From Jaltomata sinuosa (taxonomy: Eukaryota; Streptophyta; Magnoliopsida; Solanales; Solanaceae), in assembly GCA_003996215.1 (NCBI GenBank), contig QJPP01005230.1, positions 1 to 64,000 of the forward strand: a stretch of DNA of 64,000 nt, read 5' to 3'. A program made the position numbers and the translations under genes. The notes under the pieces were generated by a model. The model was not told the origin of the DNA, made no database searches, and worked only from the letters and a program-made list of their open reading frames with translations. Positions 1-11,700 of the stretch are shown here, piece after piece. Numbering within the stretch: position 1 is the first letter of the stretch; every line of letters begins with the position of its first letter.

Positions 1-76
1 TTAGGCACACACCCGCCTTTTCATTCTATTCACAACCAATCTTCACTATCCTCTTTTTCTTATCATTCACCTCTCT

Positions 77-240
77 AGTAGCCACCCTCAACTTAGGCTG
101 ATTGCCTGCGTTGAGGTGCACAATGTCCAAGGGAGGACCAGGGCCAAAACAGGGTTTACCTCTATAGTAGCCACCCTCAACTTAGGCTGATTGCCTGCGT
201 TGAGGTGCACGGTGTCCAAGGAAGGACCAGGGCCAAAATA
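77..240. repeat. 89-bp tandem duplication
   Basis: Two near-identical copies start at 77 and 166 (first words AGTAGCCACCCTCAAC). They differ at only a few bases. The duplication lies in the internal part of the LTR element. It has no evident coding meaning. Confidence 0.85.
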
Positions 241-1028
241 GGGATTCAAAGTTAAACGGGAATGGTGACAGGTTATTGCAAGAATAAGGTTAATTTGGCT
301 CAAACAGGGATCAAGGGATTATTTATATTTGGACGGTCTTTTAGGTTAAGTGGACTGCACACAAAAAGGGCCTGTGATCCTTTCCTAGGCAACCAAACTT
401 CGAACTTAACAAAATAGACCGGGCAAGTTCTAGATGCATGCACAGAGTAAGAATTTATAACAATCATCTCACATGCTCTTGGCACCAAGAAACTATATCG
501 CTACCAACTATCAAACAACCGCTCGGCTTAAGCATACTCATTCTATCATATTCACACAATGACATCTAAAGATCCAGACAGTCAATCGTTTCAACATAAG
601 TACAAAACCAGAAATTTTTTAAAAGGGCCTCGTTTTTAGTTAACAAAAACGCCATGCTCATCACTATAGACACTAAAAAATTTAAAATAAAAACCTAAAC
701 ATTCCGGTTCTACTAGATAGCACACCGGAGGGAAAAGAAACACGGCAACAAAAACCCTCGGTGGTGACTCACAGGTTTCCTCACGAATTAATTAGACTAT
801 AGTACAACAACAATTTATGGGTTGCCTCCCATACAGCGCCTGATTTAACGTCGCGGCACGACGCGGGTGTCTTGATTACTCAGACTTCATCAAGATACCC
901 CAGACTTAATAAACAACCGTATGCACAACTATATACCCTATAATAAACAAAAACAACAAATAAAAGTAAAAGCGGGAAAGTATGACTAAGAGTCAAATAA
1001 ACACACCGGGCTTAATAAACAACCGTAT

Positions 1029-1046
1029 TCCCCGGCAACGGCGCCA
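1029..1046 (-). other. Primer-binding site complementary to tRNA-Asp
   Basis: The + strand reads TCCCCGGCAACGGCGCCA, which equals the last bases of plant tRNA-Asp(GTC) including CCA. It therefore acts as a minus-strand primer site, placed 6 bases inside the LTR edge at 1053. tRNA-Asp priming is known for Athila-type Ty3 elements. The lineage call is an inference, because no pol sequence of this element is in view. Confidence 0.75.
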
Positions 1047-1995
1047 CTTTTTTGATAACGCCCAAACTACACCTCAAATTAACGAAGCGTAAGCGGTCGT
1101 AGTCAAGTAAAGAACCCAACAAGGTTGGGGTCGAATCCCACAGAGAATATGGTGAAGATTAAGCCTTTAGTGAAGTACGTGACTGATGGTCAATAGTTTC
1201 CGGTAAAAAAAGGGGGGTTTTGTGTGAACAACTCGTAAACAAAACAAGTAATAAACGTGTGAGTTTTAATCAATATGAGAGAATGCGAACTAGGGACGTG
1301 TTCACCATGGCGTTGTAACAATCGATTGTAGGCGTTACAGGGTTCTTTCTATATGCGTGTCACGATGTGATTGCGTCAATGGTATCGTCTAAACGTCTCT
1401 CGACCAAATAAACAAATTTCCTTTTCTATTCTCTCGACCTCGAAAAGATGTGCTTTTTAGATTTCAATCCTAACATCAGGTAGATTAATCTAGTTACAGC
1501 AATAATCATTAAGACGAGAGTTGGTAGTCTCGAATCCTTGTCGTTAATCAAGTTTCCCGGTTTTAATCTCTTTACTCAAGCAAATTAAACCTAGGCATGT
1601 TCTAATGTTTGCAACCACTAGAAAACGTGACATAAAGTATGATTAACAACGTGACTACATGTAAATTGAACCCGTCGCTACCCGGAATCTATATCGCTAC
1701 TTTAGCCATGGCTTCCACAACCCTAGTTGCGGGAGTTTTAGTTACTCATGCTCGAAGAAGAAAAGAAAAAATTCATAATAAAGGAAAGAAGATTCTTACA
1801 ATATGATGAAAATACCCTTCAATAATCCAAGAACAAGAAAAAAACCAAGAACTCAAGAACGAATCAAGAACACGCTTGCAAGATCAAGAAACCGTGTTGC
1901 TTGCGCTCAAAGTCTCGACTAAACTCCTAAAACTATTTTAAAAGCGTGTAAAAACTATTTGAAAGGGGTCTATGTAAAATAAACCTAACATAGGG

Positions 1996-2003
1996 TATTT
2001 ATA
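1996..2003 (-). promoter_or_regulatory. LTR TATA box
   Basis: The minus strand reads TATAAATA in the context CCTATAAATACCC. It lies just downstream (in the minus sense) of the GC-rich palindrome cluster and of an ATTGG (inverted CCAAT) word. This fits the core promoter of the LTR. Confidence 0.6.
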
Positions 2004-2049
2004 GGAGTCTAGAAAACCAATCCCAAAAACGCTCGGATTCCGCGTCGCG

Positions 2050-2220
2050 CGTCTGCCTTAACTTGACGGCCAGGCTGACGGACCGTCAAGCCAGTGACGG
2101 ACCATCGCCTGGACCGTCACTGCTAACCAGTGATGCCGCCTGAAGTTGCTGCCTTGGTGTGACGGTCACTGTGACGGACCGTCACATGTGTGACGGGCCG
2201 TCACTCAGGCCGTCACTCTT
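2050..2220. repeat. Palindromic GACGGNCCGTC cluster inside LTR
   Basis: The words TGACGGACCGTCA (2076-2088), GTGACGGACCGTCAC (2171-2185) and TGACGGGCCGTCA (2191-2203) recur with several half sites such as GACCGTCAC. Each full word is a near-perfect palindrome. The cluster lies immediately 5' of the LTR TATA box in the minus sense. Confidence 0.85.
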
Positions 2221-2382
2221 AGGCAGAATGTTGTTTTTCGCGTCTTTCCTTCCGTTTCCGTGTTTGTTTCCATTTCCTACAAATACAACATAAAAACATC
2301 AAAAACAACAACGGTTGCTTGAAAACGTACGATTGTTCTTAGTAAAAAGGAGTCGAAAGTGACGTAAATTAGCGGCACATCA

Positions 2383-2744
2383 ATTATCTAAAATATTATT
2401 TATGGCAGTGTCATTTTCTATGAGAGTTGCTTTCTTTATTTATATATTTCTGAAAACATGATCGTGTAAAGTATAAATATCATTAAACCAATAACAAAAA
2501 ACATGATTTATAGCAAAAATATTTTTAAAACAATAAAAATCAAAATTAACACCAGGCGTACACTTTTATGCCCCGAACTTACGCCCCAAATTCTAGTGCA
2601 TATGCCCTATGGATTTATGCGTTTCATTTGCGTCCCGGAGCGTTTCTATGGATCTGCCTTTCATTTGTGTCCCGAAGCGTTTTTGGTATGCCTCACCCCG
2701 GGACTCGCCCCAAAAACGCCTTTGAACACACTGGTCTATCGAGG
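2383..2744. other. Intergenic or intronic spacer
   Basis: AT-rich sequence followed by a GC-richer piece (2590-2740) in which the words GCGTTTCTATGG and GCGTTTTTGG recur in tandem. No gene was seen. Confidence 0.5.
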
Positions 2745-3300
2745 TCTTTAGTCCGAAAGGGCTGAAGAGATGTTTCAAATTAGTGATACCATCTTCTTCA
2801 TTGCCGGTGATAATGATATCGTCAACAATAACCACCAAATAAATAGACAGATTTGGAGTAGAATGTTGATAAAACATAGAGTGATCTGTTTTACGATGAG
2901 TTCATGCCAAACTCCTAAATTGTTATGCTAACTTCCAAAACTAGGCTTGAGAGACTGTTTCTGGATGTAGAGTGATTGGTGCAATCGACATATAAAGCTA
3001 CTAGACTCCCTCTGAGCAACAAACTTACATGGTTGCTCCATATAAACTTCATCCTCAAGGTCACCGTGAAGAAAAAACATTGTTCATATCCATCTAATAA
3101 AAAGTCGAATGGTGGACAACATTGACGGAGAGAAAAAGATGGACATATGCTATTTTAGCTACAGGAGAGAAAGTACCACTGTAATCAAGTCAAAAGATAT
3201 GAGTGTACCCCTTGGCAACAAGGCGAGCCTTAAGCCAATCACCTTGGCCGACAATACCAACTTTGACTGCATAAACCGGTTGTAGATTTACCCAAATGAA
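2745..3300 (-). pseudogene. Ty1/copia reverse transcriptase fragment
   Basis: The minus strand reads from about 3300 towards 2745. It contains recognisable copia reverse transcriptase pieces: a WLKARLVAKGYT-like start near 3220, TFSPVAK near 3160, and IYLVVIVDDIIITGNE near 2840-2790. The last contains the catalytic DD pair of the YVDD motif in the altered form IVDD. Several stops and frame changes break it, so it is an old inactive copy. The fragment ends abruptly at about 2745. No LTRs could be assigned. Confidence 0.8.
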
Positions 3301-5150
3301 GAGGAACAACCTCCCAAGTAACACTTGCATGTAAAACAAACATCTTGTTAGTGTGTCTTGCGTTTTGCACCCCTACCGTATATTCACTTTTGTGATTTGC
3401 ACACTGTCCTATTTTTTTATGATTCACACCCTAACCTCTTTATTTTCTTGCAAAATAATGAAATCTCACTCTTTTCTAAATTTTCCACGAGGGCAAAATT
3501 GGAATACAAATAATAAAAGAATAAATGACAAAAAATTACAAAAAGACGTCCCCACTTCAAGCTATCGTGACAAATCACCAACCTTGGGGTAAACAATCTC
3601 TATTGCTTATGTTTACCCTCATGTTTCGTCGGTAACACAAACCTCTCTTGTGATTTATAATATTTTGCTGACTTCCCTTATTTTAATTTTTTCGTATTGA
3701 TTCTTTAAACATATTTAATATTAATATAAAGAACTAAAATTTGACTTATTTACCCTAATTACTATTGAACTTTTTTAATTAGTTAATTTTATGAATACTT
3801 TCTTTAACAAATTCGTTGAGAGTGCAAACTCTAAATCCATGGCTGCAAAACATGTCTCAATTTTCGCACTGAAATTTGTTGCAAGGAACTTGTAGAAGTA
3901 ATAAAAGCATTGCGACTCAAGAATCTTGCTTGGAGACTTCTAGGTCGATAACCATATTTTCCCACTATAAAAGGTCCTCTTTGAATTCAAACAAATCAAA
4001 AGAAGAACGAGCTAGGGAGAAATTAACCAAAAGAGAAAAGTGGAAAAGAAGAAGACTGAAGAGAGGAGTAGAATGAGGTTTTTAATTCTTAAAGAACATT
4101 TTAAAGAAGGGTAAATTAGTCAAACTTTATTTGTAAGGGTAAATTAGTCAAAATTTATTTTTCAAAATAACTGTGCTGCCCGTAAGCCATAACTACTTTA
4201 AATAAGCCCAGGTGCTCCTGCGAGTTGTACCTTGTGGTGCGCAATTTGTACTTTGGTGGTCAACTTTCAGTAAAATGCGCATAATTTTTTGTAAGATAAT
4301 CGGAGTGACAAATGGTTTGCGGCATTGGAAACTAGACTCAAAGAGCTTTAATTTGATGTATTGGGCACAATATAACTCATTATAGATTGAGAGTTATAAT
4401 CGTTTAAAGTTAGTTCTTGTGCGCGCTCATTTAAAACTTTAGTCCGTTGTGTAGTTTCCAACTTGGCCCGACTCGAGGGCTCTCCTTAGACCTTCTATCA
4501 CTTCAAATACACCTCGTACACTTATTATCATGCTCAAATGATATTATACTGGTTCATAGCTTTGTCTAGCACGCAAAATGATATCTCCATCCTTGTTAAT
4601 GCGCTTTAAGTGTTAAACTTAATTAGAAATTTTTTGAGGCGCTACTTTCTCCCCCACCTAGGATCACTCGTCCTCGAATGATGCCTGACACTTGATGCCT
4701 GTAGCTTAGTTTGAGTTCTGTAGTTGTCCAAGACTTCCATGAGTTCACGCTCTTCTTGTTACAGTTAGTGTTGCAATTGAAGCAGATCTTGATGCAATAG
4801 AATGAGATTTTTTGGTGTAAGCGTAACTGCAGTTGACTAAATATCTGCCGTGGTTGAATCACAAGAATGAAAGATAGTAGCATATAGGGTAGAGTAGATT
4901 CAACTGTATGCCATAAGGTTATCGAGTTCACAGGTGTCCTTGCTTACCCTTTTCTTCATTAAGATGGAGTTGGTGTTCAGTGTACCCACCTACTCACTCA
5001 CGGAAGAGAAGAATAGATCCATTGGCGAGGTGACTAACCGTGGTGTTCAGTGTACCCAAGGTTACGATCCATTGGGCTGGAAAACCAACCTGGATCCACT
5101 TACCTCCTAGAGCCTTATCGATTAAGAAAGAGATAAAGTTAAAAGCAACC
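3301..5150. other. Non-coding repeat-derived stretch
   Basis: No gene was seen. A short tandem, GGGTAAATTAGTCAAA repeated twice, lies at about 4110-4160. The stretch at 4620-4700 (CCACCTAGGATCACTCGTCC and following) resembles LTR-retrotransposon sequence but could not be assigned to an element. The longest ORFs here have no recognisable motif. Confidence 0.5.
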
Positions 5151-5645
5151 GAGATGTGAAAAAATTACGAATGAAGTTACTCGGAACAGGGTGGAGTGAC
5201 CTATGTGGTGGCAAGATGTGGAAAGCGAGACTAAGATATTTCGGGCATGTGAAGAGGAGAAATAGATTCCCTAGTGAGGAGGTGCGAGAGATTACCAGTG
5301 GTAGGTCTAAAGAGAAGGTAGAGGTAGACCGGGAAAGAATTGAGGAGATGTGATTAAAAAGGATATGACACATGTGGAGGACAAGACCCTATATAGGAGA
5401 GCATGAATGTCGAGGACTGGGGCAGAAGGTTAGTAGGTAGTCGAGCGTTTTCTCTCTTCTTTGTGGGAGAGCTTGGTTTTAGCTTAGAGCATTTCCATCA
5501 TAGCTTTGTGCTTTAGTATCTTTCAAACATGTTTTGAAAATTCATTTCTTGAGCCGAGGGTCTTATTCGAAACAACCTCTCTACCTATGCTAAGGTAGGG
5601 GTAAGATCTGTGTACACCCCACTCTCCCCGGACCCCATTTATTAG
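5150..5645 (+). mobile_element. RTE-type LINE 3' fragment, degenerate
   Basis: 5190-5250 encodes a KARLRYFGHVKRRN-like peptide, the C-terminal signature of plant RTE reverse transcriptase proteins (compare RLRWFGHVMRR at 27878-28651). It is followed by a 3' region at 5544-5640 carrying the conserved RTE tail words GAGCCGAGGGTCTTAT, GGTAGGGGTAAGATCTG and CTCTCCCCGGACCCCA. The reading frame is broken. The TTG tail is missing, so the copy is eroded. Confidence 0.7.
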
Positions 5646-5902
5646 ATCACATTAGATTAGCTTTAATAAACTCGGATCTCCCAAAAGTCTGTGAATTAAG
5701 TCTAGATGATTTGTAACGGGACATGCTGTGGAGGAATTAGGATAGGTAAGGTAGTAGAGGCCTTGTGATCTATGCCCTGTGCCAACCGTCTGTCCCGTAC
5801 TTTGGTCCTGCATAACAAAAGAATCATCAATAAATATTGACATAATTTAGGTACTAGTCAAACGACTGACAAATGCAAGATTAAAAGAATAACCAAGAAC
5901 AT
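5646..5902. other. Spacer between LINE copies
   Basis: No gene or repeat signature was recognised here. Confidence 0.5.
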
Positions 5903-5919
5903 AAAGAATAGAGTTTAGA
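5903..5919. repeat. Target-site duplication (left) of L1 copy
   Basis: AAAGAATAGAGTTTAGA here matches AAAGAACAGAGTTTAGA at 7029-7045 with one mismatch. The two copies flank the L1 fragment exactly, with the poly-A just before the right copy. Confidence 0.85.
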
Positions 5920-7028
5920 TCCAGCAAAGCCCTCAGGATGAAGTGGTTATGGAAGTACTCATCAGAACAGAACCAGCTTTGGGGAAGAGTTATTAAATCC
6001 AAATATGATCAGGAGGACAATTGGATGACCGAGGAGGTAACCACTCCTTATGAGGTTAGCCTATGGAACTCCATCAGACTGTTGTGGAATGAATTGCAAG
6101 CCCATTCCAAGATAAGAGTGTCTAGTGGGAACAAAACTAGTTTCTGGAATGATAAATGGCATGAAGTTGGTATTCTTAAATTAGCTTTCCCAGATATCTA
6201 CAGCCTTACTAATCATCATCACAAATCAGTTGCAGAGATGTGGTCAGCTCAGGGTTGGGATATCAGTTTCAGAAGACAAAATGAATGACTGGGAAATTCA
6301 AAGAGTTACTGATTTCATTAGTACTTTAAACCAGTTCTCAGGTCTAAAAACAGGGGAAGATACTCTTAGCTGGCAAGGAAGCAATAAGGGTGCACTCAGG
6401 GTTAATACAGCTTACCACCTACTGAACCAGTCCAATCAGCAGAACTGGCCATGTAAGCAAATCTGGAAAGTCAAAATTCCATACAAACTTTCCTGTTTTG
6501 TGTGGTTACTAGCTAGAGCGGCTATTCTTACATTGGACAATCTGATGAAGAGGGGAAAGACTATGTGCTCAAGATGTTTCATGTGTAAGGAGACTGCTGA
6601 GACAGTCAATCACCTATTCTTACATTGCAAGGCCACAGGCAGACTATGGAGTCTCATTTTGAACCTTAAAAGCTTAATGTGGGTTATGCCAGGGAAGGTC
6701 TCTGAAGTCCTGAGAAGTTGGGTCAATAGCAAAAAGCAGGAGTAGATGGATACTTATTCCAGCGTGCATCTGGTGGACAATATGGAAGGAGAGAAATCCA
6801 GGTGCTATGAGGGTGTAGAGAATGATGTGCAGAAGATTAAGCTTAGCTTTATCTTAATGCTCTGTTTTTGGTGCAATCAGATGTACTCTAATGGTTCTAT
6901 GTCTATTATTGATGTCCTTGATTCATTATAGATAGAGATAGAAGCTTTTTAGGGACTCAATTGTAAATATGGTTTCAGTACTACCCAAGTACTATTTTGG
7001 ATATAATACAAAGTTACCATTCTAAAAA
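5920..7028 (+). mobile_element. 5'-truncated L1 LINE with zf-RVT domain
   Basis: The copy encodes the C-terminal part of an L1 ORF2 protein. It starts with a MKWLWKYSSE-like stretch at 5938, continues through WNSIRLLWNEL and SFWNDKW, and includes the zinc-binding reverse-transcriptase domain (IWKVKIPYKLSCFVWLLARA near 6460-6520, then CSRCFMC...HLFLHC near 6568-6630). The frame shifts near 6260 and a TAG stop lies at 6743-6745. The 3' end has TTACCATTCT followed by eight A, typical of these L1 copies. Target duplications of 17 bp flank it. It is dead and truncated at the 5' end. Confidence 0.9.
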
Positions 7029-7045
7029 AAAGAACAGAGTTTAGA

Positions 7046-7396
7046 GTGACAAAGGATAAAGGATTAGCTTGTCCAAACTCCTTTTGCTTTTGTTTGGATC
7101 CCGTTGGCTAAAGTAACAATGGGAAGAGACTGAATAAAAAATATTTGACAATACAACGCGCTAGAGTCTAGGACACACGGTCCAAGGGTATTAGACTGTG
7201 AAACACAAGCAAAAGAATTACTAGGAACAAAAGTGTGAGGCAGCAACTGAGGTTAGTTGTGGAGATGTCTGCTTAATTGCTCAATACTGAAGGAACTGAT
7301 TATATTCTCCTTCAGATCAAGAAAACCCCTAATTACCTCCGGTGTCAGTATAAGTGACATGAGCATTCTTGGGTGGTCTAACATGCAGAGATAAGT
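7046..7396. other. Spacer
   Basis: No feature was recognised. Confidence 0.4.
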
Positions 7397-7966
7397 GGGC
7401 ATTTGGCCATGGAAATCAAATATTGTTCACTTTATTTGGAATTTTTAAAGTTGGAGTTGGAGTTGTGTTTGACCATACTTTTTGCAAAGAATATATAAAA
7501 TTTGAATATACTTTTTCTAAGTATGATTTATACCCCCCAATCTAAAACTAGCAAAATCACCCATCTTGACTAATTTAGTTGAAACATACAATTAAATATG
7601 CTCTAAAAGAGTAATATCTCAAAATATTTAGTCACATAATGTCATAGATTAAATCCCATATACGAACTACTACATAACTATTACAAATATTTTTTCACTT
7701 TACTTGGAATTTTTGAAGTCGGAATTGAAGATGGAGTTGTGTTTGGTTACAGTTTTTGTAAATAATATTTGGTTGTTTGGATATAATTTTCCAAAAAAAT
7801 ATGAAATATAATTAAAATGGGTCATCTTTATAAAACAAAAAATTTAGGGTAAAATTTGAAAAAGAAAAATATAGTGAAAGTTAAAAAAGTGAAAAAAAGG
7901 GTTTTTGGTGTTTTCCAAATTCCAAATACAACTTGAGTATTTGGAGTTTTCATGGCCAAATGGGTC
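7397..7966. mobile_element. MITE-like element with CATTTGGCCATG inverted ends
   Basis: The left end reads GGGCATTTGGCCATGGAAA. The right end reads TTTTCATGGCCAAATGGGTCC, so CATTTGGCCATG is inverted at the two ends. The interior is AT-rich, non-coding, and contains a diverged direct repeat (7431-7500 and 7695-7770, both with TTCACTTTA..TTGGAATTTTT). Ends of this kind are common in hAT-like MITEs. A clean target duplication was not established; CTAACAT occurs just outside both ends (7378 and 7967). Confidence 0.6.
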
Positions 7967-8620
7967 CTAACATACTTCACTAAAAAAGCTGTTGAAAGGT
8001 TGGAACTCTACTCGAACACGCCAGAAAATTCGCCGGAAAAATGATGAGTGATCGGAACTTGAAGAAAATGGTATGGCTGGGCTCAAAATCATGGGACAAT
8101 CCAACATAAAAAAGAACTGCTCGGAAAAGTTGCCAGAAACTGCCTCACGCGCTGACGCGTATGTTGGACGCGCCAGTGGCTTGGAACTTTGATAAGCACG
8201 TGAGGGCGCATCGCTGGGTTCTTCCTGAGCATTTTCTTGGGTTTGGTCACTAGATCATGCTGGATCCTGCGGTGTTAGTTCTTGGAAACTACTTGCAGAG
8301 AGGGAGGTGGCACATGGAAGATCTAAAAGTCAGATTAAAGAAGGCAGGGGGACTGACTTTTCTATTCAGGAGGTTTCTTACGGTTGCTCTTATACCATGT
8401 GAAAATACAAACACAAGAAATATTATTAAGATGCGTTAAACTATATTATTACACTAAGACCTATTAATATAGAGTACATTATAATCCTTTTCCATGTAGG
8501 ACACTATAATTAATATTCTAACAAGCGTTATAGGATAAAATTATTTGTTTGCTACTTGCTTCTGTTTTCCATAGTATATTCATTTTGTAGTTTACTTAAT
8601 TTTGGTGTTTCTATGTGCAG
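7967..8620. other. Intron sequence upstream of first visible exon
   Basis: 8020-8230 is relatively GC-rich with recurrent CGCGC, GACGCG and CGCCGGAAAA words and may be old LTR debris. The last part is T-rich and ends in the 3' splice site TGTGCAG at 8620. No preceding ECA3 exon was found in 1-8620. Confidence 0.5.
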
Positions 8621-8773
8621 CTAGAGATTCCTGCTCAGTTTCCTTGTCTTCTTCATATAGCAATGTGCTCAGCTCTTTGCAATGAGTCTGTCATACAATA
8701 CAACCCAGATAAGAGGATTTATGAGAAGATTGGTGAATCAACTGAAGTTGCCCTCCGTTTGCTGGCAGAAAAA
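8621..8773 (+). CDS. ECA3: ECA3 exon a (N-domain start)
   Basis: Encodes residues 1-51 of the visible protein, phase 0 at both ends. It opens LEIPAQFPCLLHIAMCSALC and includes YEKIGESTEVALRLLAEK, the early nucleotide-binding domain. Acceptor TGTGCAG; donor GTTAGT. It is the first exon visible in the window. Confidence 0.93.
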
Positions 8774-11700
8774 GTTAGTCTTGACTTTGGCTTGTGTGTA
8801 ACTTCTTTATTTATTCTGCCTCTCCAATTTATATAACAATTCTTTTATTTTGTAGAAGTCCCAAATGTTTGACATTATTCAACGGCTAACACTATTTTGT
8901 ACGACCATACAATTTTCAAGCTTTATAATTTATCTAATTATTCAAATTTTAAATAATTTGATTATTCCTATCAATCTAGCTATGTAACCATTATTTTATT
9001 ATTTCCTTTCACCATTACTTATATAATAAGTCAAAATTAGCATTTCAAATTCCGACAGTTCAATTAAAAAGTGACGGAGAAAGTATTTGTTTAATATATG
9101 TACATATTACATGCACATAAATTGATTATGTGACTGATAATCAGATGCAACTCTATGCTTATTCTCTTATCAATTATTGTCAGATTGGTCTTCCTGGTTT
9201 TGATACAATGCCCTCTGCTTTAAATATGCTAAGCAAGCATGAACGGGCGTCTTATTGTAATCGCTATTGGGAAAGCCAATTTAAAAAGGTGAGGTATGTT
9301 TCTACTTTATTTATTTTATGCTGGGGATAATTAAAAAATCTAAGACTTGCATTCACATTCTTTTGGATTTTCAAAACATGCTTTTGCTGAAACATGAAAA
9401 AATCATGTTTGAGCTATCCGTATAGGAGTGTTTTTCATGTTGCGAAACTTATTTGGAATCATGTTTGTCTTACAAAAGTGTTCCAAATGATTTTCCCAAT
9501 TGGTTTGTAGTAAAATGTTGCTTCCTGTTGAGATGATAGTAACTCCCGTTTATCAAATGCTGACAACAGCAGTGAAATGTCTGCACTAGTTTTTCGTAGA
9601 AAATACGGTGAATATAGTTATTTTCACCATTTGGATCCTTACATTCGTTGAAGACATCATGCATCAACTGTTCCTTCTTATTTGCATCTGCCTTAAGAAT
9701 TTTTAATGAAGACAAAGAGCTTAGAGGAATTCTAGGTAAAGATTGCTACAAGTAATACAATCCTAAAAGAGCATTACGGTGCACCAAGCTTCCTCTATGC
9801 GCGTGGTCCGGAGAAAAGTTTGATGACCTATAGAGGAAAAAGGTTATTGCAAGTTTTGCAAATTCCAAGGTTATTGCAAGTTTTGCAAATTCCAAGTAGT
9901 CTGCAATATTAGGGTCCCAAACCGTGAAAGATCTTGAACAACATGTGTGGGATACCCTTAGATTTGTTAGCTAATTCAGTCTAGATTGTAAATTTGTTTT
10001 GTTTAATCAATTACTTCAGTATAGAACATAATTCTGCCAAGCAAGAATTACAAGTAACTATTACATGAATAAATCAGAACTTGTCCCTTTTGGGCTTGTC
10101 TACTGTTTGATCGTTGGTGTTTATAGAAGCATGCCAGGGTCCTATAAACTATTTATCTTTAGATTTTCTAGAATTTCTCATCCTTTTCCCCTTTCTTTTG
10201 GCTCCCAACACGTGCTGCTCTACAATCCTGATGATTGCATTGTTTATCTGCACTAGAAATTATGAAAGGCTAATTTTATAGTGTTTAGAATCAATACCTT
10301 TCATTTTCCTTCTCCTGGAAATCATGTTGCTCTATTAATTTGTTTAATTATATGATTTTGACAAATGAAAAAGAATTTAAACACCAGATTTAGTGCTATG
10401 CTTGGCATTATATTCGTCTTTCCTTATTCCATAACTTGCAGGTTTCTGTATTGGAATTTTCACGTGATCGCAAGATGATGAGTGTGCTTTGTAGCCGGAA
10501 GCAGATGGAGATAATGTTCTCAAAAGGAGCTCCAGAAAGCATACTTTCAAGATGTACCAATATATTGTGCAATGATGATGGTTCCACGGTTCCTCTTTCT
10601 GCACATATTAGAGCTCAATTGGAAGCAAAATATAATAGGTTAGGCCTATTCGTATTTTGTGGTGGTTGTATTTTTTCTACAAGCCTGGCACTTGTGTGAA
10701 TGGGATATTTTAATCCAGATAGTTCAGACTGGAAACCTGGATTTTTTTTGAATAGGTAAGTAAACATTATATAAGATTACAGCAACCTATCACTCAGATG
10801 GTGCAAGGCAGAACATTGGTTAGGGATCCTTCATTACAAAAAACAAAAAGGATGGAATCCTGCTGTACAAACCTATTCCTGTGAAGATTCCATGAAATCT
10901 AGCATGCTATTTTCATCCTTTACATCCTGTAGATTACACCAAAAAGCCAACAGCCATAAACATTTGTCTTTTCAGTTTCTGTGCGGTATCTGCCTTCCCT
11001 TCGAAGCATCTGGCATTCTTTTCCTTCCATATCACTCAACAGACACAAGCAGGCACTGTGTCCATATCTTCCTTAATGGTTTTCTGATTCCCTTGTAAGC
11101 CCAGCAGTTTAGTAACTCTTTTAACTGTATATGGCATGAGAAATTCCATCCTGAATATGCCGTAGAAAAGTGACCAAATCTGGTTGGCAGTTGGGCAATG
11201 CAAAGAGGTGATTGAGATTTCCACCTCGCTACTACATATAAAACACCTGCTGCATAACATCATTCCCCTTCTCTGTAGGTTGCAGTGAGTGAGGCATGCG
11301 TCATGAGTGAACAGCCACATAAAACCTGTATTATTACAGATACTTTCTGATACAGATAATGGGCCCACCCCTTCACCCTTCTCCACTTAAATACCACACT
11401 TTTGTCCCGTGATGCGCGTAATCTCACATCACGCTCAGTATTCTTACTACTTAGACCAAAGTTCAGGGGACTTGATTTAGGTGGACGATATAAGTTGTCT
11501 AATCCTTTTGTTCTATGAAGTGTGGCTTTCTTCCGGGCTGGGATTGTTGCCTTATGTCTGTGCATATAAATATGTTTAGATCTGATACTTGGCACCCACT
11601 TCAATTATCAAAGGGAAATCAATTGATGTTTCGGCATTGTTGACTTATTTCAATGTGCAGTCAATAATAAATATGCATATATGACCAATTCATCATTTAA

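Larger units (their letters stand above)
1..1052 (-). mobile_element. Internal leader of minus-strand LTR element
   Basis: This stretch lies internal to the LTR at 1053-2382 and begins with its primer-binding site, so it should be the untranslated leader and perhaps the start of gag of an LTR retrotransposon read on the minus strand. No long ORF is present. An 89 bp segment is duplicated in tandem (see the repeat at 77-240). The element continues left of the window. Confidence 0.6.
1053..2382 (-). mobile_element. LTR (5' LTR of minus-strand Ty3-type element), 1.33 kb
   Basis: The segment has the expected TG...CA ends: the + strand starts TGATAACGCC and ends GGCACATCA. It abuts a tRNA-Asp primer site, so it is the 5' LTR of an element pointing left. 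On the minus strand a GC-rich palindromic cluster (2050-2220) is followed by a TATA box (1996-2003), the expected layout of U3. The interior has no ORF. The other LTR is outside the window. Confidence 0.75.
8774..10441 (+). other. ECA3 introns around exon b, with 27-bp tandem
   Basis: The introns 8774-9183 (410 bp) and 9289-10441 (1153 bp) are T- and AT-rich, and no gene lies in them. A perfect 27 bp tandem duplication occupies 9840-9893 (unit starts AAGGTTATTGCAAGTTTTGC). Confidence 0.8.

Noticed and set aside
9470..9715. Minus-strand ORF in the ECA3 intron
   Set aside because: No recognisable motif, low complexity, inside a spliced intron.
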